64,000 bases of DNA from SXOA01 sp051004015. Its GTDB lineage: Bacteria > Planctomycetota > Planctomycetia > Pirellulales > Pirellulaceae. A model generated the notes under the pieces. It saw nothing but the letters and a program-made list of their open reading frames with translations. It did not search any database and had not been told where the DNA came from. The stretch's first letter is position 1, and each line of letters begins with the position of its first letter. The translations under genes and the position numbers were made by a program. The stretch spans positions 1 to 64,000 of the forward strand of contig JBPCKT010000149.1 of NCBI GenBank assembly GCA_051004015.1, written 5' to 3'. Shown here in pieces: positions 9,075-19,386 of this stretch.

Positions 9075-9198
9075 TGGCTGGGTTCCTTTCGTCTCTCGTC
9101 GGCGGAGCGACGCTTCCTATCTCTGGAGCGTCCGCGTCGTTCCATCATTATAACGCATCGTGCTGCTTCTGTACTGATGCTTGGACGACGAGGTTATA

Positions 9199-10647
9199 AT
9201 GGACTGCATGCATTCCCAACCCGCGCTCTCCCGCCGCGAACTTCTATCTACGCTGGGTGGCGGCTTTGGCGCGCTCGCATTGGGCGCGATGCTGGCGGAA
9301 GAGCCGCTGTTGGCGGAGAGCAAATCCCCATCGGCGTCTGGAGATGGACAAAACCCTCCCCTCCATCATCCGGCCAAAGCTCGCCGCGTCTTGCAGTTGT
9401 TCATGAACGGCGGGGCGAGCCAGATGGACACCTTCGATTACAAGCCGGAGCTCGAGAAACAGCATGGAAAGAAGGTGGATTTTGGCATCACGGCCGCGGC
9501 GACGAGCGTGCCGGGGGCGGTGATGAAGTCGCCGTTTGAATTCAAGCAGCACGGCCAGTCCGGGCGGTGGGTCAGCAGCGTCTTTCCCCACATCGCACGC
9601 CACGTGGACGACCTGGCTTTTTTGATGGCGATGGCCAGCAAAACCAACGTCCACGGCCCCGCCAGCTACATGCAGAACACCGGCTTCATCCAGCCCGGCT
9701 TTCCCTGCATGGGGGCCTGGCTTTCCTATGGCCTGGGGCGGCTGACGGATAACCTGCCCGCCTTTGTCGTGCTGCCGGATAGCCGCGGCTTGCCGTACAA
9801 CCAGGTTGGCAATTTCTCCGCTGGATTCTTGCCGCAGGCGCACGCCGGCACGGTCATTCGGCCCACTGCCCCCACGCCCATTGCCGCCCTCTTTCCCCCC
9901 GCCTCCGTCAAGGAAATCACTCCCGCCAGCGAAGCAGACGGCCTGCGGCTCCTCCAGCAACTTAATCGTGAGCATCTGGCCGAAAACCCCGGGGACTCTC
10001 GCCTGGAGGCCCGCATCGCGTCCTATGAGCTGGCCGCCAAGATGCAGGCCAGCGCTCCGGAAGTGCTCGATATCTCCCGCGAAACCGAGCAGACCCACAA
10101 GCTGTACGGGCTGGACGACAAGAACACCGAGCCCTACGGCCGCAACTGCCTGGTTGCCCGACGGATGCTGGAGCGCGGCGTCCGCTTCGTGCAGGTCTGG
10201 AGCGGTACCGGCGGGGCGAGCAAGAACTGGGACAATCACAGTGATATCCCCAATGAACTGCCCTTCATCGCCAGCCAGGTGGACCGGCCGATCGCCGGGC
10301 TGCTGGCGGATATGAAGGCCCGGGGAATGTTTGAGGACACGCTGATTATCTGGACGACCGAATTTGGCCGCTTCCCTTTCACTCAAGGGGCGACGGGACG
10401 GGACCACAATGCCAAGAGCTTCGTCACCTGGCTGGCCGGAGCGGGCATCAAACCGGGCGTCGCCAACGGCAAGAGCGATGAATTTGCCTTCGAAGCGGTG
10501 GAAAACAAAACCTATTGCTACGACTTACACGCAACGATCCTACACCTGCTGGGAATCGACCACACTCGCTTGACGGTCAAGCACAACGGCATCAACCGCC
10601 GCTTATCCGATGTGCATGGGCAGGTGATTGGCGAGATTTTGGCGTGA
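9199..10647 (+). CDS. DUF1501 family Tat-exported protein
   Basis: A 482-residue protein. The ATG at 9199 has GAGG five bases upstream (9190-9193); a second ATG nine bases later is the alternative. The N-terminus SRRELLSTLGGGFGALALGA is a Tat-type leader. Family hallmarks follow: LQLFMNGGASQMDTFDYKPE, NTGFIQPGFPCMGAW, ARRMLERGVRFVQVWSG and IIWTTEFGRFPFTQG. It is closely similar in layout to the DUF1501 protein at 7128. No DUF1553 partner is adjacent, which is unusual for this family. Confidence 0.92.
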   Translation: MDCMHSQPALSRRELLSTLGGGFGALALGAMLAEEPLLAESKSPSASGDGQNPPLHHPAKARRVLQLFMNGGASQMDTFDYKPELEKQHGKKVDFGITAAATSVPGAVMKSPFEFKQHGQSGRWVSSVFPHIARHVDDLAFLMAMASKTNVHGPASYMQNTGFIQPGFPCMGAWLSYGLGRLTDNLPAFVVLPDSRGLPYNQVGNFSAGFLPQAHAGTVIRPTAPTPIAALFPPASVKEITPASEADGLRLLQQLNREHLAENPGDSRLEARIASYELAAKMQASAPEVLDISRETEQTHKLYGLDDKNTEPYGRNCLVARRMLERGVRFVQVWSGTGGASKNWDNHSDIPNELPFIASQVDRPIAGLLADMKARGMFEDTLIIWTTEFGRFPFTQGATGRDHNAKSFVTWLAGAGIKPGVANGKSDEFAFEAVENKTYCYDLHATILHLLGIDHTRLTVKHNGINRRLSDVHGQVIGEILA

Positions 10648-10672
10648 AAAAAAGCCGGGACTTCTCGGAAGT

Positions 10673-10921
10673 CTATGTCTGGCCGTCGCCGTTGGACTGT
10701 TCGCGGAGAGCGAGGATACGTCCCCGTTTTGTCTCCGTGATTTGCAGCTTCCCCTCGCGAGCCAGCCAGCCGATGGCTTGCATGACGAGGTCGCGGTTGA
10801 GCTCGACGGTCTCGACGAGCTTGGCGACCGACATCGACCCGTCTTTATGGAGTGCGTGCCAGAGTGTGCCCGCGGCGTCTCCAATCTGGTCAACCAGGGA
10901 TGAGGAAATTTTGGTACTCAT
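10673..10921 (-). CDS. Small winged-helix protein (DUF2582-like)
   Basis: An 82-residue protein with a strong ribosome-binding site (AAGGAG, six bases before ATG). The sequence fits a single winged helix-turn-helix domain of the DUF2582 type: DAAGTLWHALHKDGSMSVAK, then LVETVELNRDLVMQAIGWLA as the recognition region, then the wing REGKLQITETKRGRILAL. Members are presumed DNA-binding regulators with no known target. It converges with the DUF1501 gene at 9199; a short GACTTC/GAAGTC hairpin lies between them. Confidence 0.75.
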   Translation of the reverse strand: MSTKISSSLVDQIGDAAGTLWHALHKDGSMSVAKLVETVELNRDLVMQAIGWLAREGKLQITETKRGRILALREQSNGDGQT

Positions 10922-11017
10922 GTCATTCTCCTTGCGGGCGGCGAAAGGTGGGTCGCAAAGACTCCCTTAGTGTAGGGAATGGGCGGGCAAAAGCTCAAGC
11001 GCTAGTGGAGAATTCCG

Positions 11018-12349
<1,332 letters not shown>

Positions 12350-12360
12350 GGGAAATCCTG

Positions 12361-12450
12361 AATGACTAAATCCTAATGACTAATGACTAATGTAAGAAGT
12401 CGCGGTCTCAGTTCTTCCCATTAGACATTAGTCATTAGGATTTAGTCATT
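12361..12450. repeat. Inverted TAATGAC-heptamer repeat overlapping the aroH stop
   Basis: A 25-bp arm at 12361-12385 (AATGACTAAATCCTAATGAC plus TAATG) is the exact reverse complement of 12426-12450. The arm contains the tandem 7-mer TAATGAC, which continues to 12392. The right arm provides the TGA stop codon of aroH (12448-12446, minus strand). It could fold as a transcript hairpin between aroH and the HD gene. Confidence 0.85.
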
Positions 12451-12874
12451 TCTGATACTGCTTCATCTGCTCCCCGATCCACTTCTCCAGCTCGCCGAAA
12501 TCGACGGGAGGAAGCTTGCACAAATCCGGGCGGAGCTTGTCGGCCTCCTTGATGTACACATGCGTGATGTCGTGCTGGGACTTTTCCGTGTTCCAGTTGA
12601 TCAGGATACGGATGCACTTCTTCAGGCTGCCGGGGACGTCGATTTCGTAGGTACACAGGAGCGGCACTTCCAGCCAGCCGAGTTGCCGGGCGGCCAGGGC
12701 GGGAAACTCCGCATTCAGGTCCGTTGTGACCGAGAACATCGCGCTGGCCGCCATTTCCGGCTCAATGCCATTGAGCCGGATCATCAGCGCGAAGAGCTGG
12801 CGGGTGGCGGTGAGGATTTCATCCCGCGTGTTGTTTTCGACGGTGGTAGCGCCGCGAACGCCGCGAACGAGCAT
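12446..12874 (-). CDS. aroH: Chorismate mutase, AroH class
   Basis: A 142-residue protein that aligns by eye with Bacillus subtilis AroH. It begins MLVRGVRGATTVENNT, matching the active-site Arg7. It continues with TYEIDVPGSLKKCIRILI, which holds the equivalents of Glu78 and Arg90, and HDITHVYIKEADKLRPDL, with the equivalents of Tyr108 and Arg116. The enzyme converts chorismate to prephenate for Phe and Tyr synthesis and works as a trimer in the cytoplasm. No other shikimate-pathway gene is adjacent. The last codon and stop lie inside a heptamer repeat arm. No strong ribosome-binding site is visible, but the start matches the family. Confidence 0.93.
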   Translation of the reverse strand: MLVRGVRGATTVENNTRDEILTATRQLFALMIRLNGIEPEMAASAMFSVTTDLNAEFPALAARQLGWLEVPLLCTYEIDVPGSLKKCIRILINWNTEKSQHDITHVYIKEADKLRPDLCKLPPVDFGELEKWIGEQMKQYQK

Positions 12875-12945
12875 GGGAGGATGAAGTGTGGAGTGAAAAT
12901 GGGCGTATGCCGGGATTTTAGCATATCGTCCCGCACTTACGCGTC

Positions 12946-13359
12946 CTAGCCGCTCATGCGCTTCAGCGGCTTGGCGTGAATCTGATTCAGACCTTGCGAA
13001 ACGGGATCCACCATCACGCCCGTGTTTTCCAGCGCCACGACTCCCAGCAATGGTACCGCCTCTTCCGGGCCAAAGATGATCTGCACGACCGTTTCGTTTC
13101 CTAGAAACGAAATCCGCGCGAACCCGTACTCAAACTCGATTGGCCTGCCATCTGCCAATTCGTAGACGGATTTCCCTTCCGGCTTGATCCCGGCGGCAAT
13201 CAACTTGTCCTTGGGCGCGAGGCAGTCGATGGCGCCCGTGTCGACAAGGAACTCCGCTTCAAAAGGGGTTGCATCTTGAGCGAGATTAGACACTTTGGCC
13301 GTTACGTGCGTGACGCCCATGCGCGGCGGACCTTCGAGAAGTGGAGACTTGATTACCAT
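12946..13359 (-). CDS. Retropepsin-like (clan AA) aspartic protease
   Basis: A protein of up to 137 residues. The catalytic motif AEFLVDTGAIDCLAP and the C-terminal VPLLGVVALENTGVMVDP (hydrophobic-hydrophobic-Gly element) are the signatures of single-domain clan AA proteases, which act as dimers. Family members usually begin MGVTHVTAKV, so the ATG at 13320 is the more likely start; the upstream ATG at 13359 adds 13 residues. No transmembrane segment is visible. These proteins are common in planctomycetes and cyanobacteria, where they have no assigned substrate and often lie near toxin-antitoxin genes. Confidence 0.8.
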   Translation of the reverse strand: MVIKSPLLEGPPRMGVTHVTAKVSNLAQDATPFEAEFLVDTGAIDCLAPKDKLIAAGIKPEGKSVYELADGRPIEFEYGFARISFLGNETVVQIIFGPEEAVPLLGVVALENTGVMVDPVSQGLNQIHAKPLKRMSG

Positions 13360-13382
13360 CTCTTCATTCTACGCCCAGCGGC

Positions 13383-14123
13383 TCACTTCTGCCCGACTAT
13401 TGCGGCCATAATCCTCTTCAGCCGCAAGCGCACCTCAAAGTCCGATGTCCGCTCGAGCGAGTCGGCAACCAGGGCTTCGATGGCCGGGGCAATCGCCAGC
13501 AACTCCTTCGTCGCCGCCTCGCGAGTCTCAAATTTCTCGTCACCAAGCTGGGCGATCAACTCCTTGGCCCGCTGGATCATCTTCTCGTCCGCCTTGAGGC
13601 CCGCTGGCTTGGCCGCCGCGGCCAAATCGACTCCGGCGATGTCCCGCACGCAGCGGACGTAAACGAAGTTCCTGCTCGCGATGCCGTTATTGGGCCCCCC
13701 TTTGTCATACCACTGGTAGACGAACGCATAATCATCTAGCCGGGTATCCAACTCGCTCGTCCAGAACGAAGCAAACTCCATCGGGCCGGCACAGCACTTG
13801 TTGGGGTTGTACTTGGAATTGAGGAATGGCTTATCCTCCGCCGGAAAAATGCCCGCGAGCTCCTTCGCGGTTGGCACGCGCCAGCCCTTGAGGCCGCCGA
13901 GCTTCAGCCCCTTGGCATACTCGGCCGCCTGCTGAAAATTCTTCTTGCCCGCCGCGGCCCCGTCCTTCTGCCACAGCAGCTTCGTGGTCGTGTCTTCGAT
14001 GTATTCTCCGCGGTCAATGAACCGAGGCTTCTCGTCCTTCTTGTCCTGAGCGAGAACGGGAGACAAAAGCAAGGCCGAGGCCAAGCCCAGCAGGCAGGGG
14101 TGGAATGCACTGGCAAATCGCAT
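13383..14123 (-). CDS. Exported DUF1566 (Lcl-type) domain protein
   Basis: A 246-residue protein with signal peptide MRFASAFHPCLLGLASALLL. Residues about 35-170 form a DUF1566/Lcl domain: YIEDTTTKLLWQKDG, GGLKGWRVPTAKELAGIF, FWTSELD and FVYVRCVRD are typical. Residues about 180-246 look like a helical HEAT-like repeat (FETREAATKELLAIAPAIEA, SDFEVRLRLKRIMAAI). The Lcl fold is related to C-type lectins and FGE domains and usually mediates binding. Start supported by GGGAG eight bases upstream. The gene begins 29 bp after the stop of the upstream DUF1501 gene and is probably in its operon. Confidence 0.82.
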   Translation of the reverse strand: MRFASAFHPCLLGLASALLLSPVLAQDKKDEKPRFIDRGEYIEDTTTKLLWQKDGAAAGKKNFQQAAEYAKGLKLGGLKGWRVPTAKELAGIFPAEDKPFLNSKYNPNKCCAGPMEFASFWTSELDTRLDDYAFVYQWYDKGGPNNGIASRNFVYVRCVRDIAGVDLAAAAKPAGLKADEKMIQRAKELIAQLGDEKFETREAATKELLAIAPAIEALVADSLERTSDFEVRLRLKRIMAAIVGQK

Positions 14124-14152
14124 GGCGATACTCCCGGAAAGACGTGTCTTCC

Positions 14153-15547
14153 CTAAAACAGTTCCTTGATCGGCTCGCCGCCGGGAAGCACGCTGATCGG
14201 CCGGCCAGCATCATTAAGATACTGCTTTTTGGCGTCGATGCCGAGATGGTCGTAGATGGTGGCCAGCACGTCGAGGGGCGATTTTGGGTTGTCTTTGGGA
14301 AACGCCCCGTGGCTGTCCGAGGCGCCGATGACCCGGCCCCCCTTTACCTTGCCGCCGGCAATCGCAGCGCTGAACACGTTGGGGTAATGATCGCGGCCGG
14401 CGTCGTTGTTCACCCGCGGGGTGCGGCCGAATTCTCCCCAGGCGACGACCAGCGTCTTTTCCATGAGCCCCCGCTCGTGCAGATCCTCGATCAAGGCCGA
14501 GTAAGCCAGATCCCAACGGGGCAGAAAACCGAGCTTGAGCGACTCGAATCCCTTGACGTGTGTATCCCACCAGCGGAGATCCACCGTCACCATGCGGACG
14601 CCGGCTTCGACGAGACGGCGGGCGAGGAGGATCCGCTGGCTCCAGGCGGGGGAGCCGCAGCGGTTGCTCGCGCCGGGGTCAAACGCGGGCATGAAGCCGT
14701 AGCGGTCCCGCACCTTCTGCGGTTCAGCGTCGAGGTCGAACGCCTTCTGAGCTTCGGGGGAACAGAGCATGTCGTAGGCTTTTTGGCCGAAGCGGTCGAG
14801 CCCGGCCATTTTGCCGGTGGCGTCGGCTTCGCGGCGGAGCTTGTCGAGCCCCGAAAGCAGGCTCTGACGGTCGCCAAGGCGATTCACGGAGAGCCCCGCG
14901 GCCATTTCGAAATTCTGCACTTTGAACGGGCCGGACGTAGCGGGGTCGGCCTGCGTCTCAAACGGCTTGCAGGAAACGCCGAGGTACGCCGAACCGGTGC
15001 CGGGGACCATCCGCGGAATCATCACATACGCCGGCAGCCTGGGGTTGAGCTTGCCAAGCTGCTCGGCGGCGATACTGCCGCAACTGGGGTGGGCGTTTTC
15101 ATCGGGGGCGATGCCGGGCCCGTAGCCGGTGAAGCAAAGCTGGTCCCCCGTGCTATGGCCGGCGTCGCCGTGGTTCAGGCTGCGGATGATGGACCACTTG
15201 TCCATAATCTTGGAGCAGTGCGGCAGCATGTCGGTGAGCTGGATTCCCGATACGTTCGTGCTCATTGTGCCGAACTCACCGCGAAACTCCGCTGGTGCAT
15301 CGGGCTTGGTGTCCCACATGTCGATGTGGCTGGGGCCCCCCCGCATCCACAAAATGATGACGTTGTTTTTTGCCTTGTCCTGGATTGTCGCCGGAGCCGC
15401 CGCCGCTTCGCTTCGGAGCAGATGCGCCAGTGACAATCCAGCCGTGCCGATGACCCCGGCATGTAGAAAGCCGCGCCTGCTGGCCTGGCTCGTTTCCAAG
15501 CGGCGAAACTGGGGGCATGTGCGGCGGAGATTCCAGACGTCGCTCAT
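14153..15547 (-). CDS. DUF1501 family Tat-exported protein
   Basis: A 464-residue protein with an N-terminal Tat-like leader (ASRRGFLHAGVIGTAGLSLA after about 20 residues). Hallmarks are VIILWMRGGPSHIDMWDTKP, IRSLNHGDAGHSTGDQLCFT, LLARRLVEAGVRMVTVDLRW and LVVAWGEFGRTPRVNNDAGR. It belongs to a different subgroup from the 7128 and 9199 copies and is more like the copy at 54506. It is followed 29 bp downstream by the DUF1566 gene on the same strand. Function unproven; sulfatase-like fold and periplasmic location are inferred from the family. Confidence 0.92.
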   Translation of the reverse strand: MSDVWNLRRTCPQFRRLETSQASRRGFLHAGVIGTAGLSLAHLLRSEAAAAPATIQDKAKNNVIILWMRGGPSHIDMWDTKPDAPAEFRGEFGTMSTNVSGIQLTDMLPHCSKIMDKWSIIRSLNHGDAGHSTGDQLCFTGYGPGIAPDENAHPSCGSIAAEQLGKLNPRLPAYVMIPRMVPGTGSAYLGVSCKPFETQADPATSGPFKVQNFEMAAGLSVNRLGDRQSLLSGLDKLRREADATGKMAGLDRFGQKAYDMLCSPEAQKAFDLDAEPQKVRDRYGFMPAFDPGASNRCGSPAWSQRILLARRLVEAGVRMVTVDLRWWDTHVKGFESLKLGFLPRWDLAYSALIEDLHERGLMEKTLVVAWGEFGRTPRVNNDAGRDHYPNVFSAAIAGGKVKGGRVIGASDSHGAFPKDNPKSPLDVLATIYDHLGIDAKKQYLNDAGRPISVLPGGEPIKELF

Positions 15548-15639
15548 AGGTGGGCTTTCCAGCGGCTATCGTAGGCGGGGGGCGGACCTCATATCCATCC
15601 ACTTCTATTTATACATCGGCTGGAAGGGGCGCGGCAAGC

Positions 15640-15695
15640 GAATGACGTCCTTCGCTCCGCGAAAGAATGCCCTTTCGTGGAGCGAAAGGCGACTA
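15640..15695. repeat. REP-like palindrome, diverged copy C
   Basis: The core CGCTCCGCGAAAG pairs with CTTTCGTGGAGCG, matching the inner arms of copies A and B. The outer arms (ATGACGTCCTT and AAAGGCGACTAT) pair imperfectly. It lies between the divergent DUF1501 gene and purH. Confidence 0.65.
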
Positions 15696-15743
15696 TCCTT
15701 GACCATCTTCCCCCCGCACCTTAAACCAGAATCTGCGGCAACT

Positions 15744-15775
15744 CCTGCCTACTGCTTACCGCCAACTGCTTACTC
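15744..15775 (+). repeat. CTGCTTA-type heptamer array abutting the purH start
   Basis: Imperfect 7-mers (CTGCCTA, CTGCTTA, CCGCCAA, CTGCTTA) run directly up to the purH ATG at 15776. No Shine-Dalgarno-like sequence is left between the array and the start codon. Confidence 0.65.
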
Positions 15776-17362
<1,587 letters not shown>

Positions 17363-17385
17363 ATTTGGGAGGAAGTAGGTGTCGT

Positions 17386-18087
17386 ATGGCGGACTTTGAT
17401 TGCAAAATTCACGAACTGCTCCCGCACAGGGTATCCGTTGCCGATTCCATGCGGCAATTGATCGATGCTCACGCAGCGGAATATCCAAGCGGCAATTGGA
17501 CACCGTTTTACGAAATCGATTACGACCATGAGATTCGCTATCTCCAACAAGATTGGTTCTCCTCGGTCATTGAGAATGATCAACCGGCATCCGTCCCGAT
17601 TGCCGAAATCTGGTTTGGACTCTTTGAACCCATCCGGGGCAGCGGACGAAATCGAGAGACAGTCGCCGATTGTTACGTCGCCGGTGCAAGGCATTTTCAA
17701 CTAGAAGGTAGCAGCGATTGGGCGGTCGACCCGGAGTATTTTCCTGACGGGCGTTACGCGAATTCCAATGTGCTGGCGAATATCTATCGCGCCGCTTACG
17801 GTCCATCGGACGGGCTCAAAAACGATGCTTTGGAGTACTTGTGCCTGGGTTATGTCGCGTTCGCTCTGAAATTCATTTTGGCTGATGTTGACCCGAAACT
17901 GATTCTCGGTTCCGAGGAGCCCGTAGGAGTCGCTGCTGGCTGGGATTCCGGGGATCCGTTGTATGTCGGATTTCTGACGCGTGATGGATTCCAAGTCCGT
18001 GAACATCGAGAAGCAATTGCCGGAATTGAGAAGCGCCGAAAAGAATTTGACAAGTGGCTTCGTGAAAGACACGACGATCTCGAATGA
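17386..18087 (+). CDS. Hypothetical protein, 233 aa
   Basis: Starts at ATG 17386, with GGAGG about ten bases upstream, 23 bp after purH. The soluble sequence begins MADFDCKIHELLPHRVSVAD and is rich in aromatic and acidic residues (WTPFYEIDYDHEIRYLQQDW, WAVDPEYFPDGRYANSN). It ends in a charged helix (IAGIEKRRKEFDKWLRERHD). The composition resembles immunity-type or SMI1/KNR4-like cytoplasmic proteins, but I do not recognise the family. Its codon use is lower in G+C than that of purH, which hints at later acquisition. Confidence 0.65.
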   Translation: MADFDCKIHELLPHRVSVADSMRQLIDAHAAEYPSGNWTPFYEIDYDHEIRYLQQDWFSSVIENDQPASVPIAEIWFGLFEPIRGSGRNRETVADCYVAGARHFQLEGSSDWAVDPEYFPDGRYANSNVLANIYRAAYGPSDGLKNDALEYLCLGYVAFALKFILADVDPKLILGSEEPVGVAAGWDSGDPLYVGFLTRDGFQVREHREAIAGIEKRRKEFDKWLRERHDDLE

Positions 18088-18131
18088 CCGGTACGTAGTA
18101 AACGCATCCACCCAGAGTGCCGCTCGCTTGT

Positions 18132-19004
18132 ATGCCCACTCCTGAATTTCTCGTCTGGGCGATTGAGCGGCGATGCTCGCTGCGTCAAATCGCCGGCTTT
18201 GAAGACCCGGAGCGGACGGAGCGGCATCTGCGGACGCTCCGGGCCTACAGCGATGCGGTTGCGGAGGGGCGGGTCTTTGGGGGAATTTGCGTTGAGCCGG
18301 AAGTTCGTAGTAGCCGGCTTCAGCCGGCTGATAACCCGCTGAAGCGAGTTACTGCGAACGGCTTTCGCGTGGATGATGCTTTGTCTCTCTACGGCGGACA
18401 CTCAGCCACTGAAACTGCTTGTCGTGATTGTCCCGCCAATGCCGTGCTTAAGGAACATCCCAACAGCCTCGCCGGCTGCTTTGGCATGGTTCCGCTGCCG
18501 CCGGATGAAGCCGAAGTTCATGCCGCGGTGGAAGAGGCCATTGACCGGCTGAACCTGCGGGCCAATGTTGAAACGAACTTCCCACGCACCAAGCCGGCCT
18601 GGTACGGCCTGTGGATGCGCTCGCCGCTCGATGCTCCCCGCGCCCTGCTGCTCAAATTCATCCTGCGGAATGCCGGTGGTAGTGATCCCGGTTATGTCCG
18701 CGCTATGAACGAAATGATTCTCGGCCTGAGCGCCGCTTACGAGCACGCTCTGCCGCTGTATGTGCGGCTCTATCCACGGGGCGAGGTTCGCGGCACCTGG
18801 TGGAACCTCGTTTCTCACTGCCAGGCTTGCCATTCCCCTTGGCCGGACCCTCAGAGCGTAGTGTGCCTCACGTGCGGCTACGTCGGCCATCCCGCTTCGC
18901 CCCTCAAGCGCCGCGCCCGCGGCACCCGGCCTTACCGGCCGCTGGAAAGGATGCTGGGGAAAGTCAAGGCGGAGGATTTTTTGCGAAGATACGAGGCGCG
19001 TTGA
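18132..19004 (+). CDS. Unknown protein with C-terminal zinc-ribbon-like motif and in-frame palindromic insert
   Basis: A 290-residue protein starting MPTPEFLVWAIERRCSLRQI. Cysteine pairs suggest metal binding: ETACRDCPANAV in the middle, and SHCQACHSPW with VVCLTCGYVG near the C-terminus (CxxC...CxxC, zinc-ribbon spacing). The C-terminal tail is basic (PLKRRARGTRPYRPLERML). Residues 58-76 (VRSSRLQPADNPLKRVTAN region) are encoded by a 57-bp imperfect palindrome that keeps the frame. The start at ATG 18132 is preferred to an upstream GTG. Function is unknown; nucleic-acid binding is possible from the ribbon and basic tail. Confidence 0.7.
   Translation: MPTPEFLVWAIERRCSLRQIAGFEDPERTERHLRTLRAYSDAVAEGRVFGGICVEPEVRSSRLQPADNPLKRVTANGFRVDDALSLYGGHSATETACRDCPANAVLKEHPNSLAGCFGMVPLPPDEAEVHAAVEEAIDRLNLRANVETNFPRTKPAWYGLWMRSPLDAPRALLLKFILRNAGGSDPGYVRAMNEMILGLSAAYEHALPLYVRLYPRGEVRGTWWNLVSHCQACHSPWPDPQSVVCLTCGYVGHPASPLKRRARGTRPYRPLERMLGKVKAEDFLRRYEAR
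18303..18359. repeat. 57-bp palindromic element inside a coding sequence
   Basis: The left arm starts GTTCGTAGTAGCCGGCTTCA and pairs with a right arm ending GCGAGTTACTGCGAAC; about 20 of 25 arm positions match. The length is an exact multiple of three (19 codons), and no stop codon arises in the host frame. The GTAGCCGGCTTCAGCCGGCT core is of the type found as dispersed intergenic repeats in planctomycete genomes. Confidence 0.75.
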
Positions 19005-19026
19005 AGTCCAAGTGTGTCCCGGCTCG

Positions 19027-19383
19027 TCATTGCAGGTCTTTCAGTGCCGCGCGGAGCCATAGCGCGACAAAGAGTATGCCGCCGTGCAGGACCAGGCCGA
19101 TGACGGCGATGCCGATGGTGTCGGCGGATTTCTGGCGAATGCCGCCGTATAGCCCAACCAGGCCGCTGACGATTCCCAGTCCGATCATCAAGCTGGAGAC
19201 AATGTTGACCGAAAGCCAGACCCACTCGCGCCCAGGCTTGGGGTCCTTCAGCATCAACTGATTGACGACGCAGTTGAGCATGAAGCACACAAACGCGCTC
19301 GCCGCCGACAATCGAGCCGCCTGCCGCGACCAGTGGGCGGGAGCCTCCCGTTGGTGGGCCTCATCCTGTTCCGACTGTTCCAT
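19027..19383 (-). CDS. Small membrane protein downstream of the MFS gene
   Basis: A 118-residue protein. After a polar N-terminus (MEQSEQDEAHQREAPAHWSR) it has three hydrophobic segments: around LSAASAFVCFMLNCVVNQL, LSVNIVSSLMIGLGIVSGLV and TIGIAVIGLVLHGGILFVAL. No catalytic motif is visible. Its ATG follows the stop codon of the MFS transporter gene by three bases, so the two are almost certainly co-translated. It may assist or regulate the transporter, but this is inference from position only. Confidence 0.7.
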   Translation of the reverse strand: MEQSEQDEAHQREAPAHWSRQAARLSAASAFVCFMLNCVVNQLMLKDPKPGREWVWLSVNIVSSLMIGLGIVSGLVGLYGGIRQKSADTIGIAVIGLVLHGGILFVALWLRAALKDLQ

Positions 19384-19386
19384 GCG

